64,000 nt of DNA, taken from the NCBI RefSeq assembly GCF_032118995.1, contig NC_092648.1:23650059-23714058 (forward strand), read 5' to 3'. The notes beneath the pieces were generated by a model. The model was not told the origin of the DNA and ran no database searches. It saw only the letters and a list, made by a program, of their open reading frames with translations. The stretch is from Asterias amurensis (lineage: Eukaryota; Echinodermata; Asteroidea; Forcipulatida; Asteriidae). Made by a program: the position numbers and the translations under genes. Of this stretch, positions 11,901 through 24,249 are shown one piece after another. Each line of letters begins with the position of its first letter. The first letter of the stretch is position 1.

Positions 11901-14900
11901 CGCAACTCCGACGACCAATCGAGTTCAAATTTTCTCAGGTTTATTATTTTATGCATATGTTGAGATACACCAAGTAAGACGACTGGATTTTGACAATTAC
12001 CAATAAAGTGCAGTGTCTTTAAAAGATTCAACAATGCACACAAACAAAAGTAGATGTAAATTAAAAACATTAGAAACAACCAACCCAGATATAAACCCAT
12101 ACAACTGGAAATATTAAAATTACAATAAATTAATCCATCTAATATAGGCCTACATTGAACCGGGAGCAATTATAAGCAAATGAACAAATGCGTTCAGTGA
12201 CTAAAAAGATATGTTTTAAGAGCACCTTTAAACAATTGTATTGACCTAGAACATTTGATTATTACAAGGTCAAAGCAGAATAAAAACACCTTCAGACCAA
12301 TATGGATTAGTTACCTACAATGAATCTTTTGAAAACCTTAAACACCACAAAGAAAACCCAGTAAGCCTAAACAAAAGTAACTCATTTTTGTTACTAAAAG
12401 TTATAGCTTGGAATCAATATGGCTTTCTACTTAAACCCACTACTCAAATCCTTTGTTGTCCCCAACAATGTTAAAATAACATCAATCAGACACTAAAATT
12501 AAATAACAACAAAAACTAAAACAACTTAACATTATAAAACACATTTTTGTGGTTGATGACGGCACAACAAAAGAGAGAGAAATTTCTGCAAGAGAGCAGG
12601 GGCTTATTTCTGTCTGAAATTGGATCACCATGGGGTCAACATTGGGTCAAAGTTTCTATATCCAGAAATGTGTAATACGTCGAATAAACATCAAAATAAT
12701 TATAAAAAACAACAATCAAAATATTTATAAAAAATATATCAAAAAAACCTGATGAAAATACCAAACGTATTTTAACTACTGTACATTCAATTGTTGTAAC
12801 TGACCTCTTAACACTGTACAACAATAATTCCTTGTGTTATAACTTCTGCTACAATTACTTACGATGGTTTACATATCTCCCACTTTGGTATGGGACCAAC
12901 GAAATAGTTGAAGTGAACAACACACATGCCTCTGGACGACAGACCAAGAGGGGGTGTGTGCCCAAAGGATTTTATTAAAAATTATGTTCTTGAACATTCC
13001 AACTATGGGAGACTCGGTATACAGTAATCATCTAATTAAACACAATCTACATGTATATTACATCACAATAACATCACACACATTGGCTGGCCACCATACA
13101 TTTGCTCTTTTTGAGTGTGCTGTGAGGTGTTTGAACAGTTAAGAGTCGTTAAAGACATTGACTAGTGCCAAAAGGAAAAGGAGTCAACTAAAATCTACTA
13201 GGCCTATCTAATACAAAAATGGTAACACAAATTTTATCACAATAAAACATTTGCAAAGTTAAAACATCAATAACAAAAAATTCACCAGACCTAAATTCAC
13301 CACAATAATATAACATGCCAAAGAATATTTGAATATTGTTTATAGGCTCACTTTAAGCAATGTTTATTTATTTGTTTATACAAATAACTTTTTGTTTACA
13401 AAATATGTTTTCAGCTGTCTGAAGATCATTGGAGCTATATAGGCCTATGGCATTCTTGCTGAGCCTGTTTCAGCTGTCAGAACGAAACCTTACAATGGTT
13501 TTAATTCTTACCAAGCATGTATTTATTTTTGAATACTGCAAATAGTGCCCTTAAATTGGATTAAATTATTCAGTGAAATGTATACAAACAGTGTTTTTGA
13601 TATTTTTGCTGCACTTAAAAATGTTCATGTTTTGAGCAATGAAGTTCCCTAAAGCTGTGACAAGTTTGCGTTATCAAATAAGTTTCTTTTAGATAAGGCT
13701 TCAAATAAAACAAGGAGCACAAACTGATCACTTTACATATTTGATAGTCTACAGATCAATTTTATGACTTATTGTTTAGTTTGATAATTCATACACCATG
13801 AAAGGACCGAGGTTAATCAACTTGAAAAATCAGGGCAAAATTTCATAGAGCTGCCCAAGCACAAAAAGCACCCAAGCACATCAACAAAATTAAGCTTAGC
13901 AAAATAAGGTTACCAGCCAAACTACCGTGTCAAATGTATAATTTGCTAATTTCTGCTTAGCAGAAATGTATCATTGCAATATTGTATGCTATGACATTGG
14001 GCCCTGGTTGTATGACCACATTGGCAAAAAAATTACGTTCGTTTGGACAGACACCAATTTGAATAGATTGTTTTAGTCACCTAGACTACATTTTGTAACA
14101 GTGTGTTAACATTCACATACAACTGTCATACAATCTGCCAACATTAATAGTAATATTATTAATGACGTTTATTACGCACATTTTCCATACAAAAATAATT
14201 AAAAGGGCCTTACAATAAAAATAAATACAATGAACTAAAACAATAACACAGTAAACACCCGATAAAACAAAAAAATAGCAAAGTAAAAGTATGTATTAGA
14301 CTAAAAATAATTCTAAAAATCTACCTTAAAAACATGAGATTACACATGTACCCATTTAAAAGCGGGAAAATTACATTGTAATTTGGGTTATCTGTGCAAG
14401 GCCTAGTTTGGAGCAAGGGCTGGAAAAATAAGGTGTGACCACTCTCTTGAATCAATTTAAAAAAATCTTTCAAGCAGCCCATATTGGGAAAGCTTGCATC
14501 CAACCTTTTGATATGTTACTTTGAAATACTTAAAAGGAACTTTCAGCAACTGCCTGCACAAAAAACACACAATAGTTGCATGTACATTGGCTCTAAATAG
14601 ACACTTCCCATGCAATACATGTATGTAACTTGCGCTATCGTGTCAGTATAAATGTTCTCAAATCAATCTACATACTATTTTATTTTAGCCAGTACATCTT
14701 TGCTCAGTCTGTTCCTCTAATAATAACTAGTGTTTAGTGTCTAGCGCATTTTACAATAACCATATCAATGCGCTTCACATACATAGTGCCCTCGCCATTG
14801 GGCCAATAACATTCCTGCAGTATGGTGCTAGTGGCTATTCAACCCCTACCCTCACATGTACCCATTTATACCCCTGGGTGGACACAAGTGGCATGACCAG

Positions 14901-15883
14901 ATTCGAACCAACACTCCGATGATTAACCATCAGAACTTGAATTCGATGCTCTCAACCACGACCCCATTCTGTAATTTTAAATTAAATAAACTACAAATAT
15001 ATTGATGAAAGTGTAGATTATTTTTGTGAATCTACACTCAACTGTCATTGTAACAAACTAAAGTGAATAGAACTTGAAAATAACTGTCTTCCCAAAATAA
15101 AAGATACATGATGTCCAACAAAGAAAACATTGTTTTCTTTCAATTTACCAAAACACTTTCCATTTAAATAATGGTAGTTTAAATTGTAAACTGAACAAAC
15201 TGGCATTATACTGGATAGAATGTTTGACAAAGTACACAACATTAGATACAATTTAATAAGGGATAATACACTGAACACTGTAACCTTGGAAATATTTCTT
15301 TCCATATCATTTGAGTAAATTCAATCAAAAATTAATTTATAAAGCAATAAACAGAACCACAAACAAAATGCTTAAAGGCACTGAATACTAATTGGTAGTT
15401 ATTCAAAATAGTTGTTCTAAAACTGACTTGTTAATAATCAATGGAGAGCTGTTGATAATGGAAAACATTGGGAAATATGGCTCCAATGCTCTTTTGCAGC
15501 TTAGATGACCAATTGAGGCCAAATTTTCACCGCTTGCTTTTTATATGCATATTTGGGTGTACACCAAGTCAGAAACTGCTCTTTGTCAATACTACTAAAC
15601 GTGTTCAGTGCCTTTAACAATAAGGTCTAGATATTGAAAAAGTCGTCACACTACACTACACAGACATAATCTGTAAAAGCTATGTTAAACAATCTAATCA
15701 ATAGCAAGATGAATTTACTTTGGAATAACAATGGTAACGATAATGTGAGATGATGGCTGTCTTTTGATGAAGATGAAGTTCTCCGAAGTTAAAAGAGATG
15801 GTGTTTGAATGTGCGACAGACTCTGCAGTATCGAGCTTTGCTGATGGCCTCTCTTGGTCCGCATGTTGTTCTCAAAGAAGACC
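8988..15883 (-). CDS. Unrecognised - strand gene, 3' exons
   Basis: Exons in transcript order: 15883-15719, 12931-12863, 10558-10473, 9743-9670, 9398-9351, then a terminal exon from 9221. Donors are gtaaat, gtaagt, gtaagt, gtaata and gtattt. For the last four exons only one phase is open in each, and those phases chain without a break, which argues for real coding sequence. Readable segments: HWLLKLYCSELLAIILQYTQ, MMKTLFSCLCSAMMFYSNKG, ACMSANETGLVYAIEK, NIFKVMAPELATKLAKDWI. The composition suggests an all-helical, perhaps HEAT/ARM-like protein, but I cannot name a family. The terminal exon meets TGA at 9149-9147 and then stays open 52 codons to TAA at 8990-8988. The two upstream exons are less certain. 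The acceptor of 10558 is one of several choices. Confidence 0.5.
9396..9576. mobile_element. Small repeat with AGGCCTGGAAT inverted ends
   Basis: Inverted ends aggcctggaat / attccaggcct. The interior gaaaagtttcccattgactt ... attttcc-atggaagtgccct is shared with 48,026-48,178. The - strand splice acceptor of exon 9398-9351 lies in its left end. Confidence 0.6.
10765..11066 (-). mobile_element. tRNA-derived SINE, same family
   Basis: taataataactag, tcaatgcgctatacataa, acccatttatacccctagat, gaccgggattcgaatcaaca. It lies between two exons of the unrecognised - strand gene. Confidence 0.8.
11649..12018. mobile_element. TTAA-type MITE, AGGCAGTGGACAC family
   Basis: aggcagtggacactattggt at the left; aattaccaataaagtgcagtgtcttt at the right. 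About 370 bp, with the interior tcaaattttctcaggttt shared by the other copies. Confidence 0.85.
13831..14006. mobile_element. Palindromic MITE, GGGCCCAATT family
   Basis: cagggcaaaatttcatagag ... atgacattgggccctg, with cagccaaac and gcttagcaga interior motifs. Confidence 0.65.
14719..14966 (-). mobile_element. tRNA-derived SINE, same family
   Basis: taataataactag, tcaatgcgcttcacatac, cccatttatacccctgggtg and agattcgaaccaacactccg in the same order, with an internal deletion. Confidence 0.8.
15376..15613. mobile_element. TTAA-type MITE, AGGCAGTGGACAC family (short)
   Basis: Flanked by TTAA on both sides (15372-15375, 15614-15617). Ends aggcactgaatactaattgg / cgtgttcagtgcct. Internally deleted (238 bp). 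Confidence 0.85.
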
Positions 15884-17040
15884 CTGCACCAAATGAATGC
15901 TGATCATATGTGGCATTGATCATGAATATGTTTGCATATCAGTAATCTTATGAATGCACATGGTGCACTTATTATTGAGAAATCCAACTAATTGAAACTG
16001 TACCAGCAGTACTACTAAAATCTTTACAAATTTTTATTATCATAAGACCACATACATGTACATGTAGTCAACAAATGGTGCTGTCCAACGTGGCATTCTT
16101 TATTTGAATAGTCTGGATAAAATATAACCTACATGTAAGAGGGTTGAGGAACAGGACAGAAAGAATAATTTTAGAACACCAGGCCAGTACCCATACCGCA
16201 GTGTGGGGATACGCCTTTCCCGCCAGTGGGAGATCTCTGTGTATATACTCCAACTGACATCAATGAAGTGTCGACCATTCCGGGGTCCAGGCGACTCCTA
16301 AAAACCCTACCTACATGTACACTAAACAAAAGATAAACTAAACTGGCAAGGTGTTCCTTGAAAAGTGAGTATGTTTGGGGAAGTAGAAGAGGAAATGAAA
16401 AAGGAGCACATTGAACCTATTCCCCCGAAAGTTGTGGTGCTTCCATTTGGGACTTGTATACATTGTATAAGTAGGCATTATGGTTTTCCAGATTTTTGTA
16501 CTATTAATAAAAGTCTCAATGTGCTTGCATTGATTTAACATCCCCAAAAATGCTGGTTCCTACACACTTAATGATGAATTTAATTTGGTTCATGGGATAT
16601 GAACTTTTGAACTACACAATTTGAACTTCTGGTTTACTTCGGAAGTAAATGTCAAATGGGATCAAACTTTGTGCACAAATTTTAATATATATGCACCGAG
16701 TGCTTTGATATGCAATTACCTTGTATGCTAACCATTTGTAATTAAGGTTCTCTTCAAGATATTATCATTTTAAACAATAAATGTTTGTTTAATGTTTTAA
16801 ATATTGAATATTCATGTCATTATAACTAAGATATTTAGTTAATGTTTAAGCTAATTACTACCCTTAACTATTATTTCATGACCTTAATAGCTTTAATACG
16901 ATATAAAATCTGACATGGTAGTGTGTCTAAAGAACAGGACTTGTTAAGAAAGTACCTTAATTATAAGATTGTTGACATCTGATGTGAGAGGATTGAAATT
17001 GTGCATAATATTTATGCAAGTATCAGAAAAAATATCCGCT

Positions 17041-17295
17041 CAACTTTACAGATGAAGGAAAACAAAAAGCTATTAGCAATATCGATATCAGGGCTACATG
17101 CAGTCAGTTTCTTGGTACAGTTATATTCATCATCGTCATCAGGTAGAGCATGCTTGGCTTTCTTTGACATGTTTTTTCCATCTTTCTCTGTTGCTTTCCT
17201 AACCTGGATCTAGTATCCTCCATTAACTGGTCAAAAAAGGTCTTCTTTGGCATCTTTGTCTGCCATGGATGAGTTTTTAAAGTACAACATCTTCA
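17041..17295 (-). pseudogene. Candidate coding fragment, two overlapping protein-like frames (possible frameshift)
   Basis: From 17203 the - strand reads a Lys/Asp-rich peptide starting VRKATEKDGKNMSKK and continuing through HALPDDDDEYNC, preceded by an acceptor (agatccag). A second frame, open from about 17,290, reads KMPKKTFFDQLMEDTRSRLG across the same site. The two together look like one coding region broken by a frameshift, or an exon plus the tail of an upstream frame. The family is not recognised. Confidence 0.3.
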
Positions 17296-17329
17296 GCGAG
17301 TTACTCAACATTTAGTCAATAGATCATGT

Positions 17330-18515
17330 ATAGTGGTCTCGGGATTGGCACGAACTGGAGAACTGGAGTAGTATGCACAATGTCCTTGGGATCAGCACTG
17401 CAGAATTTGTCAGACGCTTATATGTACAATGCCCTTGGGATCAGCACTGCAGAATTTGTCGGAGTAGTATGCACAATGTCCTTGGGATCGACACTGGAGA
17501 ATTTGTCAGAGACGTATACTGTATCACAATGTCCTTGGGATCGGCCCTTGAGAAGTTGTCAGAGTAGTATGCACAATGTCCTTGGGATTGGCACTGCAGA
17601 ATTTGTCAGAGTAGTATGCACAATGTCCTTGGGATCGGCCCTTGAGAAGTTGTCAGAGAAGTGTGCACAATGTCCTTGGATTGGCACTGCAGAATCTGTC
17701 GGAGTATATGCACAATGTCCTTGGGATCAGCACTGCAGAATCTGTCGGAGTAGTATGCACAATGTCCTTGGGATCGGCACTAGAGAATTTGTCAGAGACG
17801 TATACTGTATGCACAATGTCCTATGGGATTGGCCCTTATGAGAATTTGTCAGAGTAGTATGCACAATGTCCTTGGGATTGGCACTGCAGAATTTGTCAGA
17901 CGCGTATATGCACAATGTCCTTGGGATCAGCACTGCAGAATCTGTCGGAGTATAAGTATGTCCAATGTCCTTGGGATCGGCACTGGAGAATTTGTCAGAG
18001 ACGTATACTGTATGTACAATGTCCTATGGGATCGGCCCTTGAGAAGTTGTCAGAGTAGTATGCACAATGTCCTTTGGATTGGAACTGCAGAATTTTTTAG
18101 AGTGTCCTTGGGAATTGCATTGGAGAATTTGTCAGAGTAGTATGCACAATGTCTTTGGGATCGGCACTGGAGAAATTGTCTGAGTATGCACAATGTCCTT
18201 TGGATCGGTCCTGGCGAATGTCAGATTAGTACGCACAATGTCCTTCGGATCAGCACTGCAGAATCTGTCAGACTCAGAGTAGTATGCACAATGTCCTTGG
18301 GACCGGCCCTGGAGAATTTGTCAGAGTAGTATGCACAATGCCTTTGGGATTGGCACTGGAGAATTTGTCAGTGTAGTATGCACAATGTCTTTGGGATAAG
18401 TACTGCAGATTGTGTCAGATACGTATGCACAACGTCCTTCGGATTGGCACTGCAGACTTTGTCAGAGTAGTACGCACCATGTCCTTTGAATTGAACTGCA
18501 GAATTTGTCAGAGTA
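17330..18515 (+). repeat. 47-bp minisatellite, about 25 diverged copies
   Basis: Unit: agtagtatgcacaatgtcct plus tgggatcggcactggagaat plus ttgtcag, with 45-55 bp variants carrying an acgtatactgt insert. The long + frames through it (MHNVLGIGTAEFVR repeats) are a product of the repeat and shift phase repeatedly, so no protein is called. Confidence 0.9.
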
Positions 18516-18622
18516 GGCCTAGAATCTATACTAGCTCTCTAGATCTTGGCATCAGCAATCAGCATCTGTACCCAGTTCTTTTGTTGTAGAAACGGTGATC
18601 GCTTACAACATCAATGACCCAC

Positions 18623-18761
18623 CTGTCCACACAAGGGATGGCACAACTCTCCAGTATCCAACTTCAATCTTGACAATGACATGCAGACAACCAATGTAGT
18701 ACGAGAACAGAGAAAACAGAGACATTTTTAGGAGAGCAATAGCGAAAGCTGCCACATCGCG
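18623..18761 (-). CDS. Candidate - strand exon, hydrophobic segment, unrecognised
   Basis: Bounded by acceptor ggtctggcag and donor gtgggt, open in phase 0 with a phase-1 end. It begins RDVAAFAIALLKMSLFSLFS and continues hydrophobic to VPSLVWTG, which could be a membrane segment or buried helices. It lies directly beside a Penelope remnant (18,762 onward) and may belong to the same gene as the 3' exons at 9-16 kb, but at least one linking exon is missing. Confidence 0.35.
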
Positions 18762-18946
18762 CTGCCAGACCGGAACTGGTATGTGATCTTGCATTCAATA
18801 TTTGGAATGGGGTTTCTTGGTAGGTATCTGTAAGTGTCAGTTGGTGTAAGTGAAGGTTGGTGCTGTAAGTGAAGGTTGGTGTTTGTCAGGGTCGGTTGTA
18901 GGCCTAGTCGTTGGTGTTTGTAAGTGTGGTCGTGAGTGAGTGGTTG
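18762..18946 (-). mobile_element. Penelope-like element fragment (- strand), second locus
   Basis: The - strand reads TDTYRYLPRNPIPNIECKIT, matching the + fragment at 27.3 kb (NPILAIECKI). It is truncated on its outer side at about 18,765, next to a candidate exon. Confidence 0.5.
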
Positions 18947-19022
18947 GGTTACATTAAAGGTTAGGGTGATAGAACTCCCGGGTAGAACTAGGGTTAGGGT
19001 AAGGATGAGGGTTAGAGTTGTG
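18947..19022. repeat. Telomere-like TTAGGG-rich block, second locus
   Basis: ggttagggtgatag, then agggttagggtaaggatgag. Degenerate telomere-type units lie between oppositely oriented Penelope fragments, as at 27.06-27.12 kb. Confidence 0.65.
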
Positions 19023-19039
19023 ATAGGGACAGACACCTA

Positions 19040-19331
19040 CAAGAAACTCCATTCCACTATTGAATGCAAGATCACATAGCAGCTCCGCTCTCAAGATTTG
19101 TTTCAAGCCATCAGCACACCAATTTAGTGCAACTTTATGCCCGTTGTTTCCTCAAGCTCTCTGAATCCCCTGCCCTCGTTTTCTCAGTCAACGCGAGATA
19201 AACAACCTTCATGTTCCCCTCCACGACAAAGTGGTGTCCAGGGGGTTCACCCGGCCAACTACAACACGGCCAGACATCTCACCAAGATCATCCACCCACT
19301 AGTTGGCCTCACACAGCATACCACCAACTAA
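19040..19331 (+). mobile_element. Penelope-like element fragment (+ strand), second locus
   Basis: Contains TIECKIT, then ANYNTARHLTKIIHPLVGL, matching the polymerase block read at 26.8 kb (TTYNKARHLTKILHPLLGL). It runs outward from the telomere-like block. Confidence 0.6.
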
Positions 19332-19541
19332 AGTTCGACTGTCAGTTTTTTCATAACAACTCTTGATCATCAGTTCACCCAACACCTGAACAACCAGCAT
19401 CAACTCATCAAATTGACCATGGAACTAAAGGAGAACAGTATCATCTTCTTGATGTTTAAACATCCAGCCAGCAGACATTTCTCACAGAAACTTGAAACTT
19501 CTCATTTAGTTATATTCAGAGATGAAAATTCTTCAGTTTCG

Positions 19542-22140
19542 TCATAGTGGTGTCACTATGTACTCATCATGATCATCATTTAGGCTGTGTTCGCATCCCG
19601 TGTAGGATATGTCCCTCCTCGTGTAAATGTCATTCATTTCTTTTACTTGCAGTTCTGGTTCATGTTGCTCATGCATGATGTCATCTCTCCATCTTCTTTT
19701 CTGTCTACATGTACCTCTTTTCCTTTTCCCCTGTCCTTGGTTACCAATCCATAATTCTTGTTGTCCATACATTGCCATTTCTTAGGGCAGTGATTGTGTC
19801 CATCCAATCTCTATAGGCTTGTTCTACATGTATTTTCCTTTGTTCTTTCTTGTTTATGCGCATTTAATCCTGTCTTGATACCAAGAAATAGCATTTGTCT
19901 CTCCATCGCTCTTTTTGGTGTGCAGAGTTTATGTCCTATTAGTTTTGTTGTTGTCTGTCCATGATTCTGCTCCATAAGTTATTGTTGATATCAAACACTG
20001 ATCATATTATTTTTCTCCCAAGTGCCATACATTTAGGTATGTTCTCATCACAAAGTGTTCCTCTGTATCGTCCAAAGGAGCTCCATCCTGCCTTAATCCT
20101 GGTTGATATTACATCTGTTGTGTTGTCTTTCAGTTATCTGTTTGGCACAGCATTTGTATTCATTTAACACCCTCTGCTGATTACTTGGTCCTCCACCATT
20201 ATTGAGTCATCTGTAATGAATTTGGCCATGTACTTTGTCTTTCCTTTGGGCATCTTCAAATCTTTGTCTTAACTTTCTACTTCATTTATTTGCACTTTTT
20301 TAAAAGTCGTTAGCAGAAGAGTTAGAGCCACGTCATCTGCAAAGCGTAGATCTGAAAAGTTGTCTCCATTGATGTTGTACAATGTACTCCTTCCTTCTCA
20401 TCTAGTTTAGTGTTCATGAAAACCTCTTCCAACACTGCATTGAATGTTTTGGGTGATATTGGGTCCCCTTGCCCAACTCCTCTGTTCAAGCTTTTAGCCA
20501 GCAATGCGTCCGGGCGTCTTTTGGACGCCCTATTTCATTTTTGGACGCCCCCAAAAACTGTCGGACGCCCTTGAAGACGCCCTGTTAAGCTTAGGCATTA
20601 ATGAATTGTCGGCAAATCATGGTTTTGATGAAGTATCTTGATGTATTCCCTAATTGAGACGTCTTGCAACCACAAAGGGCTGTTTAAAAAAATATTAAGT
20701 CCCAGAAACAACCGCAAGATTCTACAATTGATCCTGAAATACCAGGGTTTCTTTGAAAGAAAAAAAAACATCAAAAGACTCTAGCGCCCATGCGTCTCCC
20801 ACAGACGCTGCAGAAGTAACACAATGTATCATGTTACCTCCCCTGTGTGGGAGCCTTGTGCGCCGCCTTGCCGCCGAACTGCAGACCACAATGGGATCAT
20901 ATTACACAAACCACAACTCATCCACAACCCAATTTATGAATGAGAGGTCACCCCATGTGCATTATGGATGCTTATTGGTTAGCTAGAATGAAATGGGCGG
21001 GATCTAGCTAAATATGCACACATGTAAGAACAGTCATGTGCAGTAGACACTTTAAAAAGACACTTTATGTGTGTGTAATAGAACTCTATGGTGTAACTGA
21101 AAGGCCCATGTTCACACCATGGGTAGACAGTACACCCCACAGATCCATACCCCGATTTGTAAATACTAATAAGCATTGAAATTGGGCGTTGTAACGATGT
21201 CAGAATTTCGGCTAAAAATATAAATGATACTATTTTGATGATATAGCGTGGGATAAATAAAAGAAATATGCTCAAGCTTACTTAACCTTGTATCTGGCCA
21301 TTGAAAAAACAAATATATAAATTGCATCAGACTCAATACCAGTTGGGCCTTTTGTAAGCAAAATGAAAGAAATACCCAAATTGCTACTATCTGCCAGTTG
21401 CATGTTTCTGCAAGATAAAATGTACAACCAATTTATCTTATATACTGTTGCCCATTCATTGTTTGCCGGCAAGGGTATCAAATTTCACGTCAGACACCCA
21501 AGGTTTTCATTTCACACACAATTTATTTTGTCATATGAATGGTTGTAGCCTACTTCATCATGGGGACAGGAAAATCACAAATTTCTTCCAACATCTTGCC
21601 AGATATTCACCCGATCCAGTGTCGAGTGACCCGAGTGACTGTTCTAGCAGTGATTTTCCTGACCCCATGCAACAACCGGGACCCTCAGGGAAAAATAACA
21701 GCTCGTCCCACTCCCATTGTGAGTTTGACTTCCCTTATTCGAATCAAGAGACAAGCCAATTCGCCCAACTGATGTCGATTCCAGTGACAGCGACCAACAT
21801 TAGTCTGTACCATGTCTATCTAAAAAAAAGGGTAAAGAACACAAGATCTAGAAGAGTCCTCCCAAAAAACAAAAGACAGTGGAAAAGAAATTTGTCCGTA
21901 CATGGTTGGCTACCCAAAGCATACGTTGAGTTGAGCACACAGTAGATGCAATAGCTCTGTGGTACATGTCATGTACCTGGCTACATGATAGCTGAAAATT
22001 TTTCCCAAAAATTTGGACGCCCTGTTTTTCAATCAAGTCAAATTTGGACACCTTATTTTCAAATCCTGGCTAAAAGCTTGCCTCTGTTGATGTTTAATTC
22101 CTGTGAGACGTCTTTATCAATTTAAATCTTACATTAAGTA
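19542..22140 (-). mobile_element. RTE-type non-LTR retrotransposon remnant (interrupted)
   Basis: The - strand reads ...ELNIN (22,090-22,130), then after the inserted transposon RGVGQGDPISPKTFNAVLEE (20,420-20,486), part of the reverse-transcriptase core typical of RTE-like elements. Further on come YGAESWT with a RAMER-like stretch (about 19,860-19,985) and a C-terminal KRRWRDDI motif (about 19,690). Multiple stops and frameshifts make it a dead copy. Confidence 0.7.
20487..22080. mobile_element. hAT-like DNA transposon (1,594 bp), 15-bp TIRs, 8-bp TSD
   Basis: TIR CAAGCTTTTAGCCAG at 20487-20501 and its exact reverse complement at 22066-22080. Flanks are the 8-bp duplication CCTCTGTT (20479-20486 and 22081-22088). 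Removing the element and one duplication restores the frame of the interrupted RTE polymerase across NRGVGQGDPISPK. Subterminal ggacgccc motifs cluster at both ends, as for transposase-binding sites. The + frame at 21,550-21,945 begins with KITNFF and has a QWKRNLSVHGWLPK-like stretch, resembling hAT transposase N-terminal parts; no catalytic region is present, so the copy is non-autonomous. Confidence 0.75.
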
Positions 22141-22382
22141 TTGAAATACATTAAATAAAAGTTTACTATTCAAAATATCATAACACATAAACCACACAAT
22201 AGTATAATCTATACATCATCGCATGGGCTTTGCATACTAAACAAAGTGTGACCCCATTTGACCTTTACTTCCAGTTAAGCGCGGGCGTTAAAGCTAACGT
22301 TAGTGTTAAACTACATGTATGTTATCTATAACGAGAAAAGCACTGAGGCTGGCTGTTCCGCTCCTTTGATCAACAGGTTCAA

Positions 22383-22416
22383 AGATAGATAGGATATGTA
22401 GATAGATAGATAGTCT

Positions 22417-22448
<32 letters not shown>

Positions 22449-22473
22449 TCTATGGATAGTTAGATAGATAGTA
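22383..22473. repeat. (GATA)n microsatellite, imperfect
   Basis: gatagatagatagatag runs broken by tagtctatag spacers. Confidence 0.9.
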
Positions 22474-22689
22474 TACGTAGATATTTCCACAAAAGTAATC
22501 ACAGCATAACAGCTATATGCAACGACAGTGTATGATACATTCATTAAAAGTTACAAATTGTAGATATATAGAACACTAGCAAAAATGGGGAAAATGTATA
22601 CTTATATTGTTTAAACTTTTTACTTGGAAGCAGATCGATATCTAATGTGACTCATGTGGAAAAATCAGACATGCTTACATTGTATTATT

Positions 22690-23020
22690 TAATAATAATA
22701 ATAATAACCAATTTTTATATAGCGCATTTCACAATAACCGTATCAATGCGCTTTACATTAGTGCCCTGGTCATAGGGTCAATAACATCCCTTTTTAATGT
22801 TTCTCAGCTCCCTTGGGAGTATACCACCATGGGCAACAGTTTATATCGCTCCAAAGGCTTTTTCATTCACAATATCAACCTCTACCCACGCAGGTACCCA
22901 TTTATATCCCTGGGTGAAGAGAAGTAATTATAGTAAAGTATCTTGCTCAAGGACACAAGTGTCACGACTGGTATTCAAACCCACACTCCGGTGAATTAAC
23001 ACCAGAACTTGAATTTGATT
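22690..23020 (-). mobile_element. tRNA-derived SINE, same family
   Basis: Aat-repeat tail, tcaatgcgctttacatt, cccatttatatccctgggtg, caaggacacaagtgtc and a degenerate B box. The head end is truncated. Confidence 0.8.
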
Positions 23021-23897
23021 CGATTAGGCACTTTACAAATGTCTTTATCATTATAATGGCAGGATCATGACAACAAATTAAATTGTTTTTTATGAGTGGT
23101 GGCTCAAGTGCCACTGAGAAACAAATTTCCAAACAGACATTTTTGTGTTGTGTGATATCCGTTCCCATACAATTTGTAGAAGGCATTTCATGTGATTGGT
23201 GGTTTTAGGCCACTGACAGAAATGTCATGTTGTTTAAGGCTGTGTACAACTGTGAAACTTTGGCCCAATTGATCAATTTGGATTCAACTGAGAAAGGCTT
23301 CATCAGGCCTGAAGTCTTTCCCAAATCTCCCCCGACCAGTGTCTCAAATGGGTACAATTTATTAAAATTTGTGCTGAAAGGATTGATGGATTGTGTCACT
23401 GATGTCTGATTGTGTAAATGATGTGTCGTGAATAGTCATGAGCGACACAACTGGTTTTTAACCCAACAGGGAAGTTTTTTTGCAACTATTTCTAGTGATA
23501 TTCAATGCAGTATGATTTACCTTTAGTAGTTAAATAGCTTTTGTCCCAACTCACAATCAATATTTGCGACTTCGACCCTAGTCACACAAGACACCCAGGC
23601 TTAAACAGGGAGTAGGCACAACTATTATACAAATCATAAAATAATATTTAAACAAAGTAAAACGTAAACTGAAAGAAAAATAGCTAACCCCAATAGAGAT
23701 GCAATTATGCAAGATCAAAGATGAAGCATAATGTGCTAATTGAATATTATGTTTAATATTCACTTCAGTACTGCAAATAGTGCAAGCTGATTAGATATTG
23801 AACTATAAAGAATGCTATCATTTTTGCACAAGATATGAATATTTTTTTTTTAAATAGGCCCCTATTCAAAATTATAAAATAAACTTAAATGGTAACC

Positions 23898-24243
23898 GAC
23901 AAAGACCAGTATTCTCACTTGGTGTATCCTAATGCATGCATCAAATAACACAAATTTTTGACTCAATTGGTCATCGAAGTTGCAAGAGAATAATGAACGA
24001 AGAACACCCTTGTTGCACAAATGTGTGTGCTTTCAGATGTATAAAAAAAGGCTTATATAAATCAGCTGAGGTACTTTATTGTTTGAATGAGAAACCACCT
24101 CTTTCTAAACAAACTACGTTACTTCAGGAGCCGTTTCTGACAATGTTGTATACTATCAACAGCTCTCCATTGCGAGTTACCAAGTAAGTTTTTATGCTTA
24201 TAATTATTTTGAGTAAGGACCAATAGTGTCTATAGTGCTTTTA
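23898..24243. mobile_element. TTAA-type MITE, left-truncated
   Basis: aaagaccagtattctcactt through taattattttgagtaaggac and caatagtgtctatagtgc. Confidence 0.75.
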
Positions 24244-24249
24244 TACAGT

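Noticed and set aside
16140-16310. Possible - strand exon (ESPGPRNGRHFIDVSWSIYT)
   Set aside because: Its phases do not fit the neighbouring candidate exons and the frame runs on without a clear donor.
17326-18140. Frames of 171 and 105 codons with MHNVLGIGTAEFVR repeats
   Set aside because: Arise from the 47-bp minisatellite and change phase; no start context or domain.
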